Shown in pieces: positions 1-8,246 of a stretch of DNA of 64,000 nt. The first letter of the stretch is position 1; each line of letters opens with the position of its first letter. The notes beneath the pieces were generated by a model. It saw only the letters and a list, made by a program, of their open reading frames with translations, did not search any database and had not been told where the DNA came from. The DNA comes from Bartonella sp. M0283 (lineage in GTDB: Bacteria > Pseudomonadota > Alphaproteobacteria > Rhizobiales > Rhizobiaceae): positions 2,046,001-2,110,000 of the forward strand of contig NZ_JACFSK010000001.1 in NCBI RefSeq assembly GCF_016100455.1, given 5' to 3'. Position numbers and translations under genes: made by a program.

Positions 1-60
1 AAAGACGGTAGATATTTCGTAAACGGAAAAACCGCTACACTGTATTTTATAACGAAGTGA
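1..60 (+). CDS. 3' end of an unidentified protein (partial)
   Basis: The first 60 bases read as one open frame of 19 codons ending in TGA, with residues such as RYFVNGKTATLYF that look like real protein. The gene begins before the window. The fragment is too short to assign a family. It lies in the same orientation as the membrane-protein gene that starts 64 bases later, so the two could be co-transcribed. An accidental open frame cannot be excluded. Confidence 0.4.
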   Translation, partial: KDGRYFVNGKTATLYFITK

Positions 61-124
61 TTTTAATTCTAAAATAACGTTATATTATTCCTGCTTTGCC
101 GGAACAGAGAAAAGGATATTTATC

Positions 125-1495
125 TTGCAACCCGAAAAAACCGACAAAAAATTCAGGCCGGTCGGTTTTCTGCAGGCCCGTTTTCTCCAAGCTGTGCTTG
201 TCGTTCTTGCAGCTCTCATCATTTTGCCTACGGCATGGTCATTTTTTTTCCTGCTTTTTGGCGGATGGTTCAAGACATTCGGTTTTTCTCTAACCATAGC
301 CTTTTTCAGGCCTTATCAAATCTACTTACCAAGTTTTATCACTGCCTGTCTGATTGCGTTCATCCTGGGATTGAGAAGTGCAAGCTGGGGAAGTATTTCA
401 CTCAAATTTTCGTTAATTACCGCGGTTCTTATGGCAATTTTTTTCGATGGCGCCATCCGCATTATAAAGCTGTCTTTACCTCAGTTACTTTCGTCTGTCG
501 GCATTTCCAATGAATCCTTTCCCTATTGGACGGCTGCCTGGCTTTTTGCCGGAGGATTATTCTGGATAATATTGAACTTAACTGGCCTTACCAGCCGCTA
601 CAAAGAGGAAGAACGTGCGCGTCTTGTCGATGCCATGAAGCTCGCCCTTGTTTATGCAATTTATGGACCGGTGCTTTATATCATCATCACATTATGTGTC
701 ATGGTGGGAGATGATTTGAGTTATCTTGGAGCTCGCGGGGTCATATCCGGAAAAATAAACACTGCAGGACTTATGCTTGTAAGCCTTACCATTTTTTGTG
801 GTGTACGGAAATTACGTCTCTACGGTACGCTCACCTGGCGTTGGCTGTTTGCTGTAACAATAACAATTTCATTAAGTTTCTGGATTGTCGACAGTATATT
901 TGTCTCCAAATCTGATTGGCAGCAAACCGGTCTTTATATTTTGGCCGTTTATCTTTTAACAGCTATCAGCCTCACCTTGATCGGTGGCGGTTTGTTATGT
1001 TTGTTAGGGGTTCCTTTTAACGGTAAAAGCCTTCAAACAACAATTCGGCCAAACCCGCGTTATCATCTTGGAAGCAGGGCTTTTTTCTCTTCATTTGTTT
1101 TTTTCATCTTTTTTATTTCTGCTCCACCTCTTTGGCAATCAGGCACAATTTTATGGCGGGCATTGCTTTTTTCCTTTCCGCCTGCCTCTTTTTTTACCGC
1201 AAATCTTTCCTTTGCCTATCTTGATGCCGGTATTGTTTTTTCCGGATGCGTCGCTATCATCGCATTTATCAAACGTGAAATCGATTTCAATTCCATATTT
1301 TTGGCCGCACTTATTTGCGCTTGCAGTAGTCTATTTCTACCGGTGAGCTATCTCGGCGTGAATTTCGGAATTTTCTTCGACTTTGTCGGTTGGTCAATGC
1401 TGCTTCTGGCCCCTTGTTCGGCGTTCGGCTATTATATTCTAAGCCTTTGTAAACAGGTTGCTCGGTCGTCAAACTTCCCACCTAAATTGTCATAA
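125..1495 (+). CDS. Polytopic inner-membrane protein of unknown function
   Basis: A 456-residue protein that is hydrophobic almost throughout, with roughly ten or more predicted membrane segments. The first lies near residues 23-45 and the last near 425-445. There is a short charged N-terminus (QPEKTDKKFRP) and a charged central loop near residues 155-170 (SRYKEEERARLVDAMK). I chose a TTG start because an AAGGA-type ribosome site sits about 8-9 bases upstream and no better ATG lies nearby. The architecture resembles the large DUF4153-like or DUF4173-like groups of alphaproteobacterial membrane proteins, but I see no diagnostic motif and would not assign a family. No catalytic residues are evident. 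The next gene downstream is about 300 bases away and probably has its own promoter. Confidence 0.8.
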   Translation: MQPEKTDKKFRPVGFLQARFLQAVLVVLAALIILPTAWSFFFLLFGGWFKTFGFSLTIAFFRPYQIYLPSFITACLIAFILGLRSASWGSISLKFSLITAVLMAIFFDGAIRIIKLSLPQLLSSVGISNESFPYWTAAWLFAGGLFWIILNLTGLTSRYKEEERARLVDAMKLALVYAIYGPVLYIIITLCVMVGDDLSYLGARGVISGKINTAGLMLVSLTIFCGVRKLRLYGTLTWRWLFAVTITISLSFWIVDSIFVSKSDWQQTGLYILAVYLLTAISLTLIGGGLLCLLGVPFNGKSLQTTIRPNPRYHLGSRAFFSSFVFFIFFISAPPLWQSGTILWRALLFSFPPASFFTANLSFAYLDAGIVFSGCVAIIAFIKREIDFNSIFLAALICACSSLFLPVSYLGVNFGIFFDFVGWSMLLLAPCSAFGYYILSLCKQVARSSNFPPKLS

Positions 1496-1791
1496 TCAGG
1501 ATGCCCCCGAAAACGATTGACGAGGTATTTCAACATTTAATCCTGTTCATTTTTCCAACTTATCAATTGCCAAAGTCATGTTTATTCCGGCTGCATGATA
1601 GAGATATTTCCCCCAAATTGACCGTTTAAGGTACAAATTTTCAGGCAAAACTATGTATAGTTTTAAAATTAACCGCATTTTTGTTTATCCAAGCCCAAAC
1701 CATACAACTCATGTGCCCGACACATTGCAGAACACCGGTACCAGTGGTACAAATTAACTGAAAATTAATATTTCCGGGTGGAGTGGTATTG

Positions 1792-3102
1792 ATGAAACCT
1801 GTCGTGGCTGCGGTTTTTATGTGTCTTACTTTGTGCTCTCTCGCCTTTGGTCAGGAGAACCAAAATAATGACAAGGCAACCGATACTCCTTCCGGACCGA
1901 CACCAGTTGAAAATAATCAGCCGTCCGAAAATCCATCGCCAACAAAAACCACAATGAGCGAACCGCCGGGCAAGCCGATGGTTTTTACACTTCGCAAAGT
2001 CGATGACGGTCAGTGCCCGACATGCAGATGGATTAGTGCAGAAGGCAATATTGTTTCCGATACGCCATCCCAATTCAGTCATTTTCTCGAAGAAAACAAG
2101 CTTGATGACCCCCTCTCGATAAAAAACGGGTTGGTGGTTTCATTTCACTCGGATGGAGGTGATATTCTTGCTGCAATTGCCCTGGGACGGGAAATCAGAA
2201 AACACAATTTTGATACAACCATTGCCGAGACAATTGATAAACCGGTCAATATTATAAAGGTCGAAAACCAGAATTCGGAAAAATCTCCCGATCAAAATTC
2301 CGAAAAAGAGGGAGATGAAAATAACAATTCCGGTACAGCTGCTAACACCATCAAAAGCACGCCTGAACGAATCGAAGGAATATGTCGGGAAGCCTGTGTA
2401 TGGGCTTTTCTGGGAGGGCGCGCACGCAATGTCGGAAATGGAAAACTGGAATTGCGAACCTACCGCCCGCCGCTTGACGGGGCCGGAACAAGTTCCGGTC
2501 AAGAGGTAAGTGTACGTCAGCAACAACTGGCTGATATCGCTTATATAACGGATTATTCACAAGAGATGGGGTTTGATCCTCTCATTGCCTTTTTAAACTG
2601 GGATAATGCCAATTCTCACGTTTTTTCTGACGACGAAATCCGGATCTATAATATCGATTTTTCTCCCGATGTTATCGGAAAATGGCAACTTGCCCCGACA
2701 GAAGATGCTCTTGTTGCCATTGCAATCAGCAATGATAAAAAAACATCAGCGCGGCTTTACTGTGATAGCCACAAGACAACGTTTCTGGAAATAAGCGGAC
2801 CAACGCATTTTACCGCTGAAAACTTCCAGAATTATCAGCAGGCTGTCTCGACTTTAACAATTTGGGGAATGTCTGTTGATATTAACCGGATGCAGATGAA
2901 CCTTTCGGAAGGACGCGTGGTCTATACGATCGAACTCCCTAAGACGCCATTGCAAGACTGGCATGTCGATATACCTTATCTAAAAGGCGAGAATGTTCCT
3001 GAAGCTCTGAACGGAATTGCCAATGTCGAGTTTTCCGACATGCCGGGCCTTAAACAAGCCGCACGATTTGTTATGGCCAACTGTCCTTCTTCATCGCGCT
3101 GA
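1792..3102 (+). CDS. Periplasmic COG3904-like (ClpP/crotonase-fold-like) protein
   Basis: A secreted protein of about 436 residues. The N-terminus carries a signal peptide ending near FGQEN, followed by a disordered Pro/Asn/Thr-rich linker to about residue 55. The core (VSFHSDGGDILAAIALGREI, then ICREACVWAFLGGRAR) matches the pattern of predicted periplasmic proteins of COG3904, which have a ClpP-like fold: a Gly-Gly turn after a beta strand, then a Cys-x3-Cys segment entering a helix. An Asn/Glu/Lys-rich low-complexity insert separates these two elements at about residues 165-195. The ATG start is preferred over the GTG three codons upstream because GGAG lies 8 bases before it. No classical Ser-His protease pair was recognised, so enzymatic activity is uncertain. 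It appears to be monocistronic. Confidence 0.75.
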   Translation: MKPVVAAVFMCLTLCSLAFGQENQNNDKATDTPSGPTPVENNQPSENPSPTKTTMSEPPGKPMVFTLRKVDDGQCPTCRWISAEGNIVSDTPSQFSHFLEENKLDDPLSIKNGLVVSFHSDGGDILAAIALGREIRKHNFDTTIAETIDKPVNIIKVENQNSEKSPDQNSEKEGDENNNSGTAANTIKSTPERIEGICREACVWAFLGGRARNVGNGKLELRTYRPPLDGAGTSSGQEVSVRQQQLADIAYITDYSQEMGFDPLIAFLNWDNANSHVFSDDEIRIYNIDFSPDVIGKWQLAPTEDALVAIAISNDKKTSARLYCDSHKTTFLEISGPTHFTAENFQNYQQAVSTLTIWGMSVDINRMQMNLSEGRVVYTIELPKTPLQDWHVDIPYLKGENVPEALNGIANVEFSDMPGLKQAARFVMANCPSSSR

Positions 3103-3110
3103 TTAAACTT

Positions 3111-3479
3111 TCACTTTTCCAGTTTGAAAAAGATTTCCAAAATAGCGAAGGGTACAAAAATACCAAGCAGAAAGAATACAATGCAAACAGGTAGAGAATT
3201 CAGAATTTCACCGAGCCAGCTTGTTTCGCTCACCGTGCTTTGCGAAAGCATAAACATTTCCGCCATGGTTGTCAGATGTCCGACACCGGTTTTCATATAA
3301 ACAATAAAATCCGACAAACCATATAACCCCGCAATAATAAAGAGCGGAACACAAACGAAGAGAGCGGTCAGGCAAATAGCGTTTTCTTTTTTGTCACGCC
3401 GGCCATTTTCCTGATCCGGATCGTCATAAATAACCGGATAACCAAAGTTATCATTATCATAGATATCAAGTTTGACCAA
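3111..3479 (-). CDS. Small membrane protein, unknown function
   Basis: A 122-residue protein. It has an acidic soluble N-terminus rich in Asp/Asn/Tyr (about residues 1-33), a first membrane segment near residues 36-58, a short loop and a second membrane segment near 93-116. I infer a TTG start because a GAGG ribosome site lies 9 bases upstream and no ATG is available. It converges with the COG3904-like gene, leaving only 8 bases between the two stop codons. The two-segment topology does not identify a family. Confidence 0.6.
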   Translation of the reverse strand: MVKLDIYDNDNFGYPVIYDDPDQENGRRDKKENAICLTALFVCVPLFIIAGLYGLSDFIVYMKTGVGHLTTMAEMFMLSQSTVSETSWLGEILNSLPVCIVFFLLGIFVPFAILEIFFKLEK

Positions 3480-3545
3480 TTCTATTCACCTCGCAACGTT
3501 GATAATGTCTTTTTAAACGACCAAACTTGCGCGAAGATGGATAGA

Positions 3546-3579
3546 TAAAAAGCGGCCGGTAAAATTACCGGCCGCTTGA
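3546..3579 (-). terminator. Rho-independent terminator candidate
   Basis: A perfect 12-base GC-rich inverted repeat (left arm 3550-3561, right arm 3566-3577, loop AAAT) is followed on the minus strand by a run of T. It lies about 135 bases beyond the stop of the DUF992 gene and upstream of the small membrane-protein gene. It could therefore end transcripts read through from 4300 towards 3480. Confidence 0.7.
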
Positions 3580-3695
3580 AAATCAATAGGTGAATAATAG
3601 TCCTATAAATAGGTGATCATTGACAACTCTTTTCTTTGTCGACGATCAAATTTTATCCTCTGCCAGTTCAAGAGCAACTGAACAGGCGCTTCTCT

Positions 3696-3719
3696 AAAAC
3701 ACTAATTTTTTAGTGTTTT
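3696..3719 (-). terminator. Hairpin that overlaps the stop codon of the DUF992 gene
   Basis: A 10-base inverted repeat (3696-3705 with 3710-3719, four-base loop) contains the TAA stop codon at 3710-3712. It is AT-rich and lacks a long U tract on the minus strand, so it may work as a weak terminator or an mRNA 3'-end stabiliser. Confidence 0.45.
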
Positions 3720-4300
3720 TTATGATGAGAAACGGCTTTTTTGTGATGAGCATTAACCTTCTTATGATGGACTACCGCCTTTTTATGATGGTAGACAACA
3801 TGTTGTTGTGCATAGGCTGGCGCCAAAGACATCTTGGACACACCAAGAGCGAGGTTCAAGCCTTCATGGGCATCAACGCTCAAAGGTTGAAGTGTAAGTC
3901 CGTTTGCCGGACCAAATCCGAGAAGCTGACTACCAGCGCCGGCTGCGAGACTGATACTGGAACCGACACCACCATAATTACCGGCTAGAGAACCGTTTGA
4001 ATGCGCATTGGGGGAAGTTGCAAGAACCCACCATGTCATTTTTGTGCGTCCCGTTACACCCAAATCAAGACCATAATTTTCGATACGACCGACATAGTGA
4101 TCATTGATCGAATGTCCGCTTATCGGAATAAACTCGCAATTGAGTTCTTTCGAAGAGCTTACAAATTGCCCAATTCCGCCGTTGCTATCGCAAGTGAGCG
4201 TACCCGAAACCAGACCGGTTGCACCGGCTTGTGTTTGTAGAGACAATAATGCAGTGGCCGCAAAGGCCAGCGATGTTAAAAGTGTTCTTTGATATTTCAT
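3710..4300 (-). CDS. DUF992 family secreted protein with HHKK heptad tail
   Basis: A 196-residue exported protein. Residues 1-27 form a signal peptide (basic start, hydrophobic core, Ala-rich cleavage region). Residues about 30-155 match the DUF992 pattern common in Rhizobiales: a G-T-L-T-C opening strand, a second Cys at 55, a Y-x-G-x-I/x-D-L-G segment, then T-x-M-x-W-x-V and a Gly/Ala-rich loop. The function of DUF992 is not established. The C-terminal tail is unusual: four HHKK units spaced exactly seven residues apart (starting at 171, 178, 185 and 192), encoded by an imperfect 21-base tandem repeat. Such a tail could bind metal, nucleic acid or acidic polysaccharide, but that is inference. 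Transcription probably starts in the AT-rich gap upstream and ends at one of two nearby hairpins. Confidence 0.8.
   Translation of the reverse strand: MKYQRTLLTSLAFAATALLSLQTQAGATGLVSGTLTCDSNGGIGQFVSSSKELNCEFIPISGHSINDHYVGRIENYGLDLGVTGRTKMTWWVLATSPNAHSNGSLAGNYGGVGSSISLAAGAGSQLLGFGPANGLTLQPLSVDAHEGLNLALGVSKMSLAPAYAQQHVVYHHKKAVVHHKKVNAHHKKAVSHHKKH
3716..3790 (-). repeat. Imperfect 21-bp coding tandem repeat (HHKK heptads)
   Basis: Three and a half copies of a 21-base unit encode HHKK followed by three small or variable residues (AVV, VNA, AVS). The period is exact in the protein. Copy-number change would keep the reading frame. Confidence 0.8.
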
Positions 4301-4467
4301 CTTTCACGTTCCTTCCTAAAACGCTTAACTCGTTCAAAACCAAAAAGTTCCAAAACGGAGTTCCGATGCAAATATAGGGTATTAAGCGCAGAAACTGAAA
4401 TAGTTTAATAAATTATTACATATCTGTGAAGTCGCAGCTATTTTGATTATAAAACCACATTTTCGGA

Positions 4468-4494
4468 TAAAAAAACCCGGTCTTTCGACCGGGC
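4468..4494 (-). terminator. Rho-independent terminator of the Spy-like gene
   Basis: A 7-base GC-rich stem (4476-4482 with 4487-4493) and a four-base loop are followed on the minus strand by about six T residues. It sits about 60 bases after the stop of the gene at 4556-5134. Confidence 0.75.
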
Positions 4495-4555
4495 GTAAAT
4501 TTAGTGCTTTAATAAAGTTTCATCACTGAGAATGCAGCGATGTCTGACATACCGC

Positions 4556-5134
4556 TTACGGATGTGGTTCTGCCGGAGGTTCCGGAGCATCTGGACCTTT
4601 CGGACCTTCAGGCCCGTCTTTTGGCCCCGGATGTGGCAACGCATAGCGTTCCAACTTGTTCAATTGATCAGCGTCCAATACTTTGCGTAGTTCTTCGGCT
4701 GCTGTTTTGAATTTTTTGGCTTTTTCCGCCCGATCAATCGCTCTATCGGCAATGGGTTCACCAAAAATAGGTTTCACAGCATCGGGAGCAGGTTTTGCAT
4801 CGGGAGCGGGCGGCGGGGGCGGAGTAACATCAACCAAATCGACAAGACTGGATGTATATTTACGCCAGGAATCCAACTGGTTCGAGCGAATTCCCAAAGC
4901 CGTTTCCATTGCCGAAAGTTTCTCGGCCATGTGCATTCCTGCATGTGGTCCTTTGAAATGTTCCGGCCCTCTTGGCCCCTTAGGCCCTTCGGCTTCCGGC
5001 CCCTTGTGATGAGGCGGCTTTGGCTGATGTTCACCATGAGCTGGCGGCGGTGTTGGAGCAGCCAAGGCAGAAGAAACAAAAGACGGTGCAAGCATTGACG
5101 AAGCAAACACTGACGCAAGCAGTATTTTTTTCAC
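4556..5134 (-). CDS. Secreted Spy/LTXXQ-like protein with Gly-Pro-rich ends
   Basis: A 192-residue protein beginning at GTG. An AGGGAG ribosome site lies 7 bases upstream, and this start places a clean signal peptide (KKILLASVFASS..., Ala-x-Ala cleavage) at the N-terminus. A longer frame to 5191 would put unlikely residues in front. The mature N-terminus is rich in His, Pro and Gly with GPx units. A helical centre (about residues 72-105) and a helix with ...AEELRKVLDADQLNKLERYA near residues 140-170 resemble LTXXQ-type Spy/CpxP periplasmic chaperones. The end is again GPx-rich. The chaperone role is inferred from a weak resemblance. It is probably monocistronic, with its own terminator. Confidence 0.7.
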   Translation of the reverse strand: MKKILLASVFASSMLAPSFVSSALAAPTPPPAHGEHQPKPPHHKGPEAEGPKGPRGPEHFKGPHAGMHMAEKLSAMETALGIRSNQLDSWRKYTSSLVDLVDVTPPPPPAPDAKPAPDAVKPIFGEPIADRAIDRAEKAKKFKTAAEELRKVLDADQLNKLERYALPHPGPKDGPEGPKGPDAPEPPAEPHP

Positions 5135-5314
5135 TTTAATACTCCCTTTACAAATGAATAAAAAACATGTCCTTTTAACATATTTGTTCAAGTAAATAAC
5201 TGAACTTATAATAAGGCAAAATTTCGATAAAAAAAGAGCCTTTAGTCTGAACTTTAATTAAATCTTATTAATGTTCCGGCGAAAAACGCCGCTTTAAAAC
5301 AAATAACATGCGTT

Positions 5315-6235
5315 TCACTGCTTGATTCTGGCGATATCCTCTTTAGGAATTTTATGGTCAACCACCTGTTTGCGGTGGAAAATAAAAAGTCCCGCAAAAA
5401 TAATGATTGCTGCCCCGATAATAATGTAGCGATCGGGATAATTGTCGAAAAATACAATCCCGAAAATAATGCCCCAAAGCAAAAGTGTATATTGCAAAGG
5501 AGCAAGCACAGATGCAGGCGAAAGTTTTAATGAGCGGGCGATTAAAAGATGGCCACAGCAAGACACAATGCCCAAAAGCGCCATAGCACCCCACTGCAAC
5601 ATTGTCGGTTCAACCCAATGATTGATTGTTAAAACCAGTCCGACAAGAAGTGCACCGATTGTTTGCCACGTAACAAGGACAGTATCGGTGACATCTTTTA
5701 AAACACGGCTCAAAACGATAACCATCGAAAATCCGAAACTGCCGAGAAGCGCAAAGATCGATGGCCATGAAAGCATAGCCGACGAAGGACGAAGCGCAAT
5801 GATAACGCCGATAAAGCCCACAAAGATTGCAAGCCAACGACGCCAGCCAATACGCTCGTTCAGGAAAAAGTGCGAAACGGCTGCGACATAGATCGGTCCT
5901 GCCATATAAAATGTCACGACATCTGCAAGAGGCAAATAAGCGACCGCAGCATAAAACAGCCCCGTGTCCATTGTAGCGAAAATCACTCGCAGCAAAATAA
6001 GAAACGGTTTTTTGGGCTTGAACAAATTTTGTGTGGTGACGGTGGTAAGCATCGGCCCCAGAATGAGGAATGCACCAATTGAACGCAACATCAAAACCTG
6101 ACCAACCGAAAATGTTGCAACCAGCCATTTACCCATGGCGTCATTGGCCGCGAACATGAAGTCACCCAGCAGCATTAACAACATGCCGATGAGGACAATA
6201 TGATCAGACATTTTTACCGCTTTAAACCAGTTCAT
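5315..6235 (-). CDS. DMT superfamily (EamA) permease
   Basis: A 306-residue inner-membrane protein with about ten membrane segments arranged as two repeats of five, as expected for EamA/RhaT-type drug/metabolite transporters. The first repeat contains the MLRSIGAFLILGP and YFYMAGP-like features and the second starts near residue 155. A short basic C-terminal tail is cytoplasmic. The family exports metabolites or takes up small solutes, and the substrate cannot be read from the sequence. A second ATG at 6211 is a possible alternative start. The gene stands alone, with no terminator recognised between it and the next gene on this strand. Confidence 0.85.
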   Translation of the reverse strand: MNWFKAVKMSDHIVLIGMLLMLLGDFMFAANDAMGKWLVATFSVGQVLMLRSIGAFLILGPMLTTVTTQNLFKPKKPFLILLRVIFATMDTGLFYAAVAYLPLADVVTFYMAGPIYVAAVSHFFLNERIGWRRWLAIFVGFIGVIIALRPSSAMLSWPSIFALLGSFGFSMVIVLSRVLKDVTDTVLVTWQTIGALLVGLVLTINHWVEPTMLQWGAMALLGIVSCCGHLLIARSLKLSPASVLAPLQYTLLLWGIIFGIVFFDNYPDRYIIIGAAIIIFAGLFIFHRKQVVDHKIPKEDIARIKQ

Positions 6236-6721
6236 AGAACAGTCTCACGAAGCCAAATTATTTAAAGAATCGCAGTTCAGAAACGAGCATTGACAGATAA
6301 GTCAAATTTTGTCCATTGCAATCTCTTTCACTATAAAAAGTAGCCGACCGTTAACCGGATAAAACGGCCAAGCCTTTTAAAAAGCCATCCCTTTTAAAAA
6401 TCTTTGCCAAGTGGGTTAAGCCGCTTGCGGTGCATTGATCGGATTATGTTTCATCATAACGCCCAAGGATGGCAAAGACGTAAAATACTTTCGAGCTTTA
6501 TATAGTGATACAAACGTCAATTGTTACTATTTGTCCCAGGTTGCAAAAAAAATGACAATGGCGTTTTTTTTTGAATTGCACCCGTGCCTATAACAAAACC
6601 ATAGTAAATATGAAGAGACCGCTTTATAACAATTTTATGACTGTCAGAAATATGGCTAACGCGTCGTTTTAAAATCGAAAACTATGGCGCAGATTCCGGC
6701 TTTAAAAATTGGGAGAAAAAA
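6236..6721. other. Intergenic region, 486 bases
   Basis: A divergent gap between the DMT permease and the STM3941-like gene that must hold both promoters. It is AT-rich in its second half. I see no RNA gene and no convincing longer open frame. Confidence 0.5.
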
Positions 6722-7339
6722 TTGGCCGATAAAAAACTCGAAGAAACCCATTTAATCAATGATGTCAAACTTCCCAATGATGAAAAAAGCCTTAAATCTA
6801 TCATCAGTGAGGCGAATGGCCGAATTACAGTTTGGGAAGGTGGGGTATTTATTCCTCTTGCCTTTCTTGTATTGGGAATTGCGCTTACTGGCACTGCCTA
6901 TCAGAATTTTCAAATAGGAAAGATGATGACAACGGTCATTCTTGGTGCCTTGGCTCTTTTGTTATTTGTCATTCTGATCCGCACAATGATGCGTCGCCGT
7001 ATTCCCTATATGGTATTGGCGCCGGAAGGATTGGAAACCACCGTATTCAAAACGCCTGTGCCATGGCGCGGAATAACAGATTTCCAGATCAATTCTTCAA
7101 AAAGCAATTCGATGAACATCGCTGTCGGTATGGAATTTGTTATCGACGACAGATTTTTACCTGAAGAAAATGCAAAATGTCGTGGCGGCTCCTATTATGA
7201 CAAGGCAAAAAAGAAATTGATGATTTCCGGTTTCAATTTCCGGCTTGAAACCAATCGGGATAAATTGATCAACGAGCTTGATACATATCGCAATGCTGCT
7301 CTCGCCCGTCATAAACTTGAAATGAAAAAATATAAATGA
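6722..7339 (+). CDS. STM3941-like membrane-anchored protein
   Basis: A 205-residue protein. A charged N-terminal stretch (about residues 1-35) is followed by two hydrophobic helices (about 40-62 and 68-90) and a short basic loop (MMRRRIPY). A soluble C-terminal domain then follows, with a PH-like pattern (LAPEGLETTVFKTPVPWRGI...). This layout matches the poorly characterised STM3941 family, whose function is unknown. The start is TTG, chosen because GGGAG lies close upstream and no ATG precedes the hydrophilic start. It is followed directly by a strong terminator, so it is probably monocistronic. Confidence 0.7.
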   Translation: MADKKLEETHLINDVKLPNDEKSLKSIISEANGRITVWEGGVFIPLAFLVLGIALTGTAYQNFQIGKMMTTVILGALALLLFVILIRTMMRRRIPYMVLAPEGLETTVFKTPVPWRGITDFQINSSKSNSMNIAVGMEFVIDDRFLPEENAKCRGGSYYDKAKKKLMISGFNFRLETNRDKLINELDTYRNAALARHKLEMKKYK

Positions 7340-7377
7340 TTCCGGGAAAGTTTTTCCCGCGTTAAGCACAAAGAAAA

Positions 7378-7413
7378 GGCGCATGATCCTGTTTGGTCAT
7401 GCGCCCATTTTTT
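7378..7413 (+). terminator. Rho-independent terminator
   Basis: A 9-base perfect stem (7378-7386 with 7397-7405) and a ten-base loop are followed by CATTTTTT. It lies 38 bases after the stop of the STM3941-like gene. Confidence 0.85.
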
Positions 7414-7475
7414 ACCCGATTTTATATCAATAGGCCAAATCCCGTTTTTAAGGATAACAGCACAGTATTTCTTAT

Positions 7476-8063
7476 CTAACGGCGCCCGCAACGGCGCAAT
7501 TGCTGGTCATAACGGCGAGCCATCTGGTCTGTTCTTTCTGCGGCTGACAAAATAGCACTGCTTGCTCTTCCGCCTGTACGGGCATAAGCGCTATGGCCCA
7601 TATAATAATTGAGATAAAGAGCATAGGCGTTATTCGGGTTGATGCCATTAAGCCTTACGCTTTGACTATGATACCAGCCAATAAAATCGGCTGCATCGGC
7701 AAAATTGGTACGCTTTGCTCCACGGTTGCCTGTCGCACGGATATAATGTTCCCAGGTCCCGTCGAGAGCCTGCGAATAGCCATAGGCGGAAGAACGCCGC
7801 TTCCATGGAATAAATCCGAACAACTTTTTTCTGGGAGGGCGTGCATTATGCTTATAGCCTGATTCGGTATTCATCGTTGCCATGATAATCGGCATCGGAA
7901 TGCCATAACGGCTTTCAGCTTTCTTGGCCGATTTCTCCCAGTTATTGAAGAAACCATCCTTTTGGTCAAAGACGGCGCAAACATTATTTGTATGTGTGGG
8001 GGCCCGTGATGCACAACCGGCCAGCACCGCTACAAGCGCCACGAGAAACACTATGCGCTTCAT
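7476..8063 (-). CDS. Lytic transglycosylase-like (SLT) lipoprotein
   Basis: A 195-residue lipoprotein. Residues 1-17 form a lipoprotein signal with the lipobox LAGC, placing the modified Cys at 17. The remainder resembles the lysozyme-like SLT fold. A Glu in NTESGY near residue 67 is the likely catalytic acid, and SAYGYSQALDGTWEHY matches the family's G-x-x-Q-x-x-x-x-T-W block. A C-terminal YALYLNYYMGHSAY segment matches the substrate-groove helix. The expected activity is cleavage of peptidoglycan glycan strands. The ATG at 8063 is preferred because AGAGGT lies 7 bases upstream; a TTG two codons earlier would leave too little spacing. It is divergent from the autotransporter gene across a region with a CtrA-like box. 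Confidence 0.85.
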   Translation of the reverse strand: MKRIVFLVALVAVLAGCASRAPTHTNNVCAVFDQKDGFFNNWEKSAKKAESRYGIPMPIIMATMNTESGYKHNARPPRKKLFGFIPWKRRSSAYGYSQALDGTWEHYIRATGNRGAKRTNFADAADFIGWYHSQSVRLNGINPNNAYALYLNYYMGHSAYARTGGRASSAILSAAERTDQMARRYDQQLRRCGRR

Positions 8064-8105
8064 GATCAATACCTCTTTTTAATTGGTAACGATATAATGC
8101 TCCTC

Positions 8106-8136
8106 TTAACAGATTATTAAGATGTTCATTAACCAT
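8106..8136. promoter_or_regulatory. CtrA-like box (TTAA-N7-TTAA) plus TTAACCAT half-site
   Basis: TTAA at 8106-8109 and TTAA at 8117-8120 are separated by exactly seven bases, the known alphaproteobacterial CtrA spacing. TTAACCAT follows at 8129-8136. The site lies between the divergent SLT lipoprotein and autotransporter genes. Binding by CtrA is inference. Confidence 0.45.
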
Positions 8137-8246
8137 GATTTCAGGTTTTCTCCCGTTTACGTATTAACGAGCAGCAATTGCAACCTTTTGTTTAGACTTG
8201 AAAAAGAGAATTGTACCCAATTTTATTCATTCTAAGGTCATATCTC

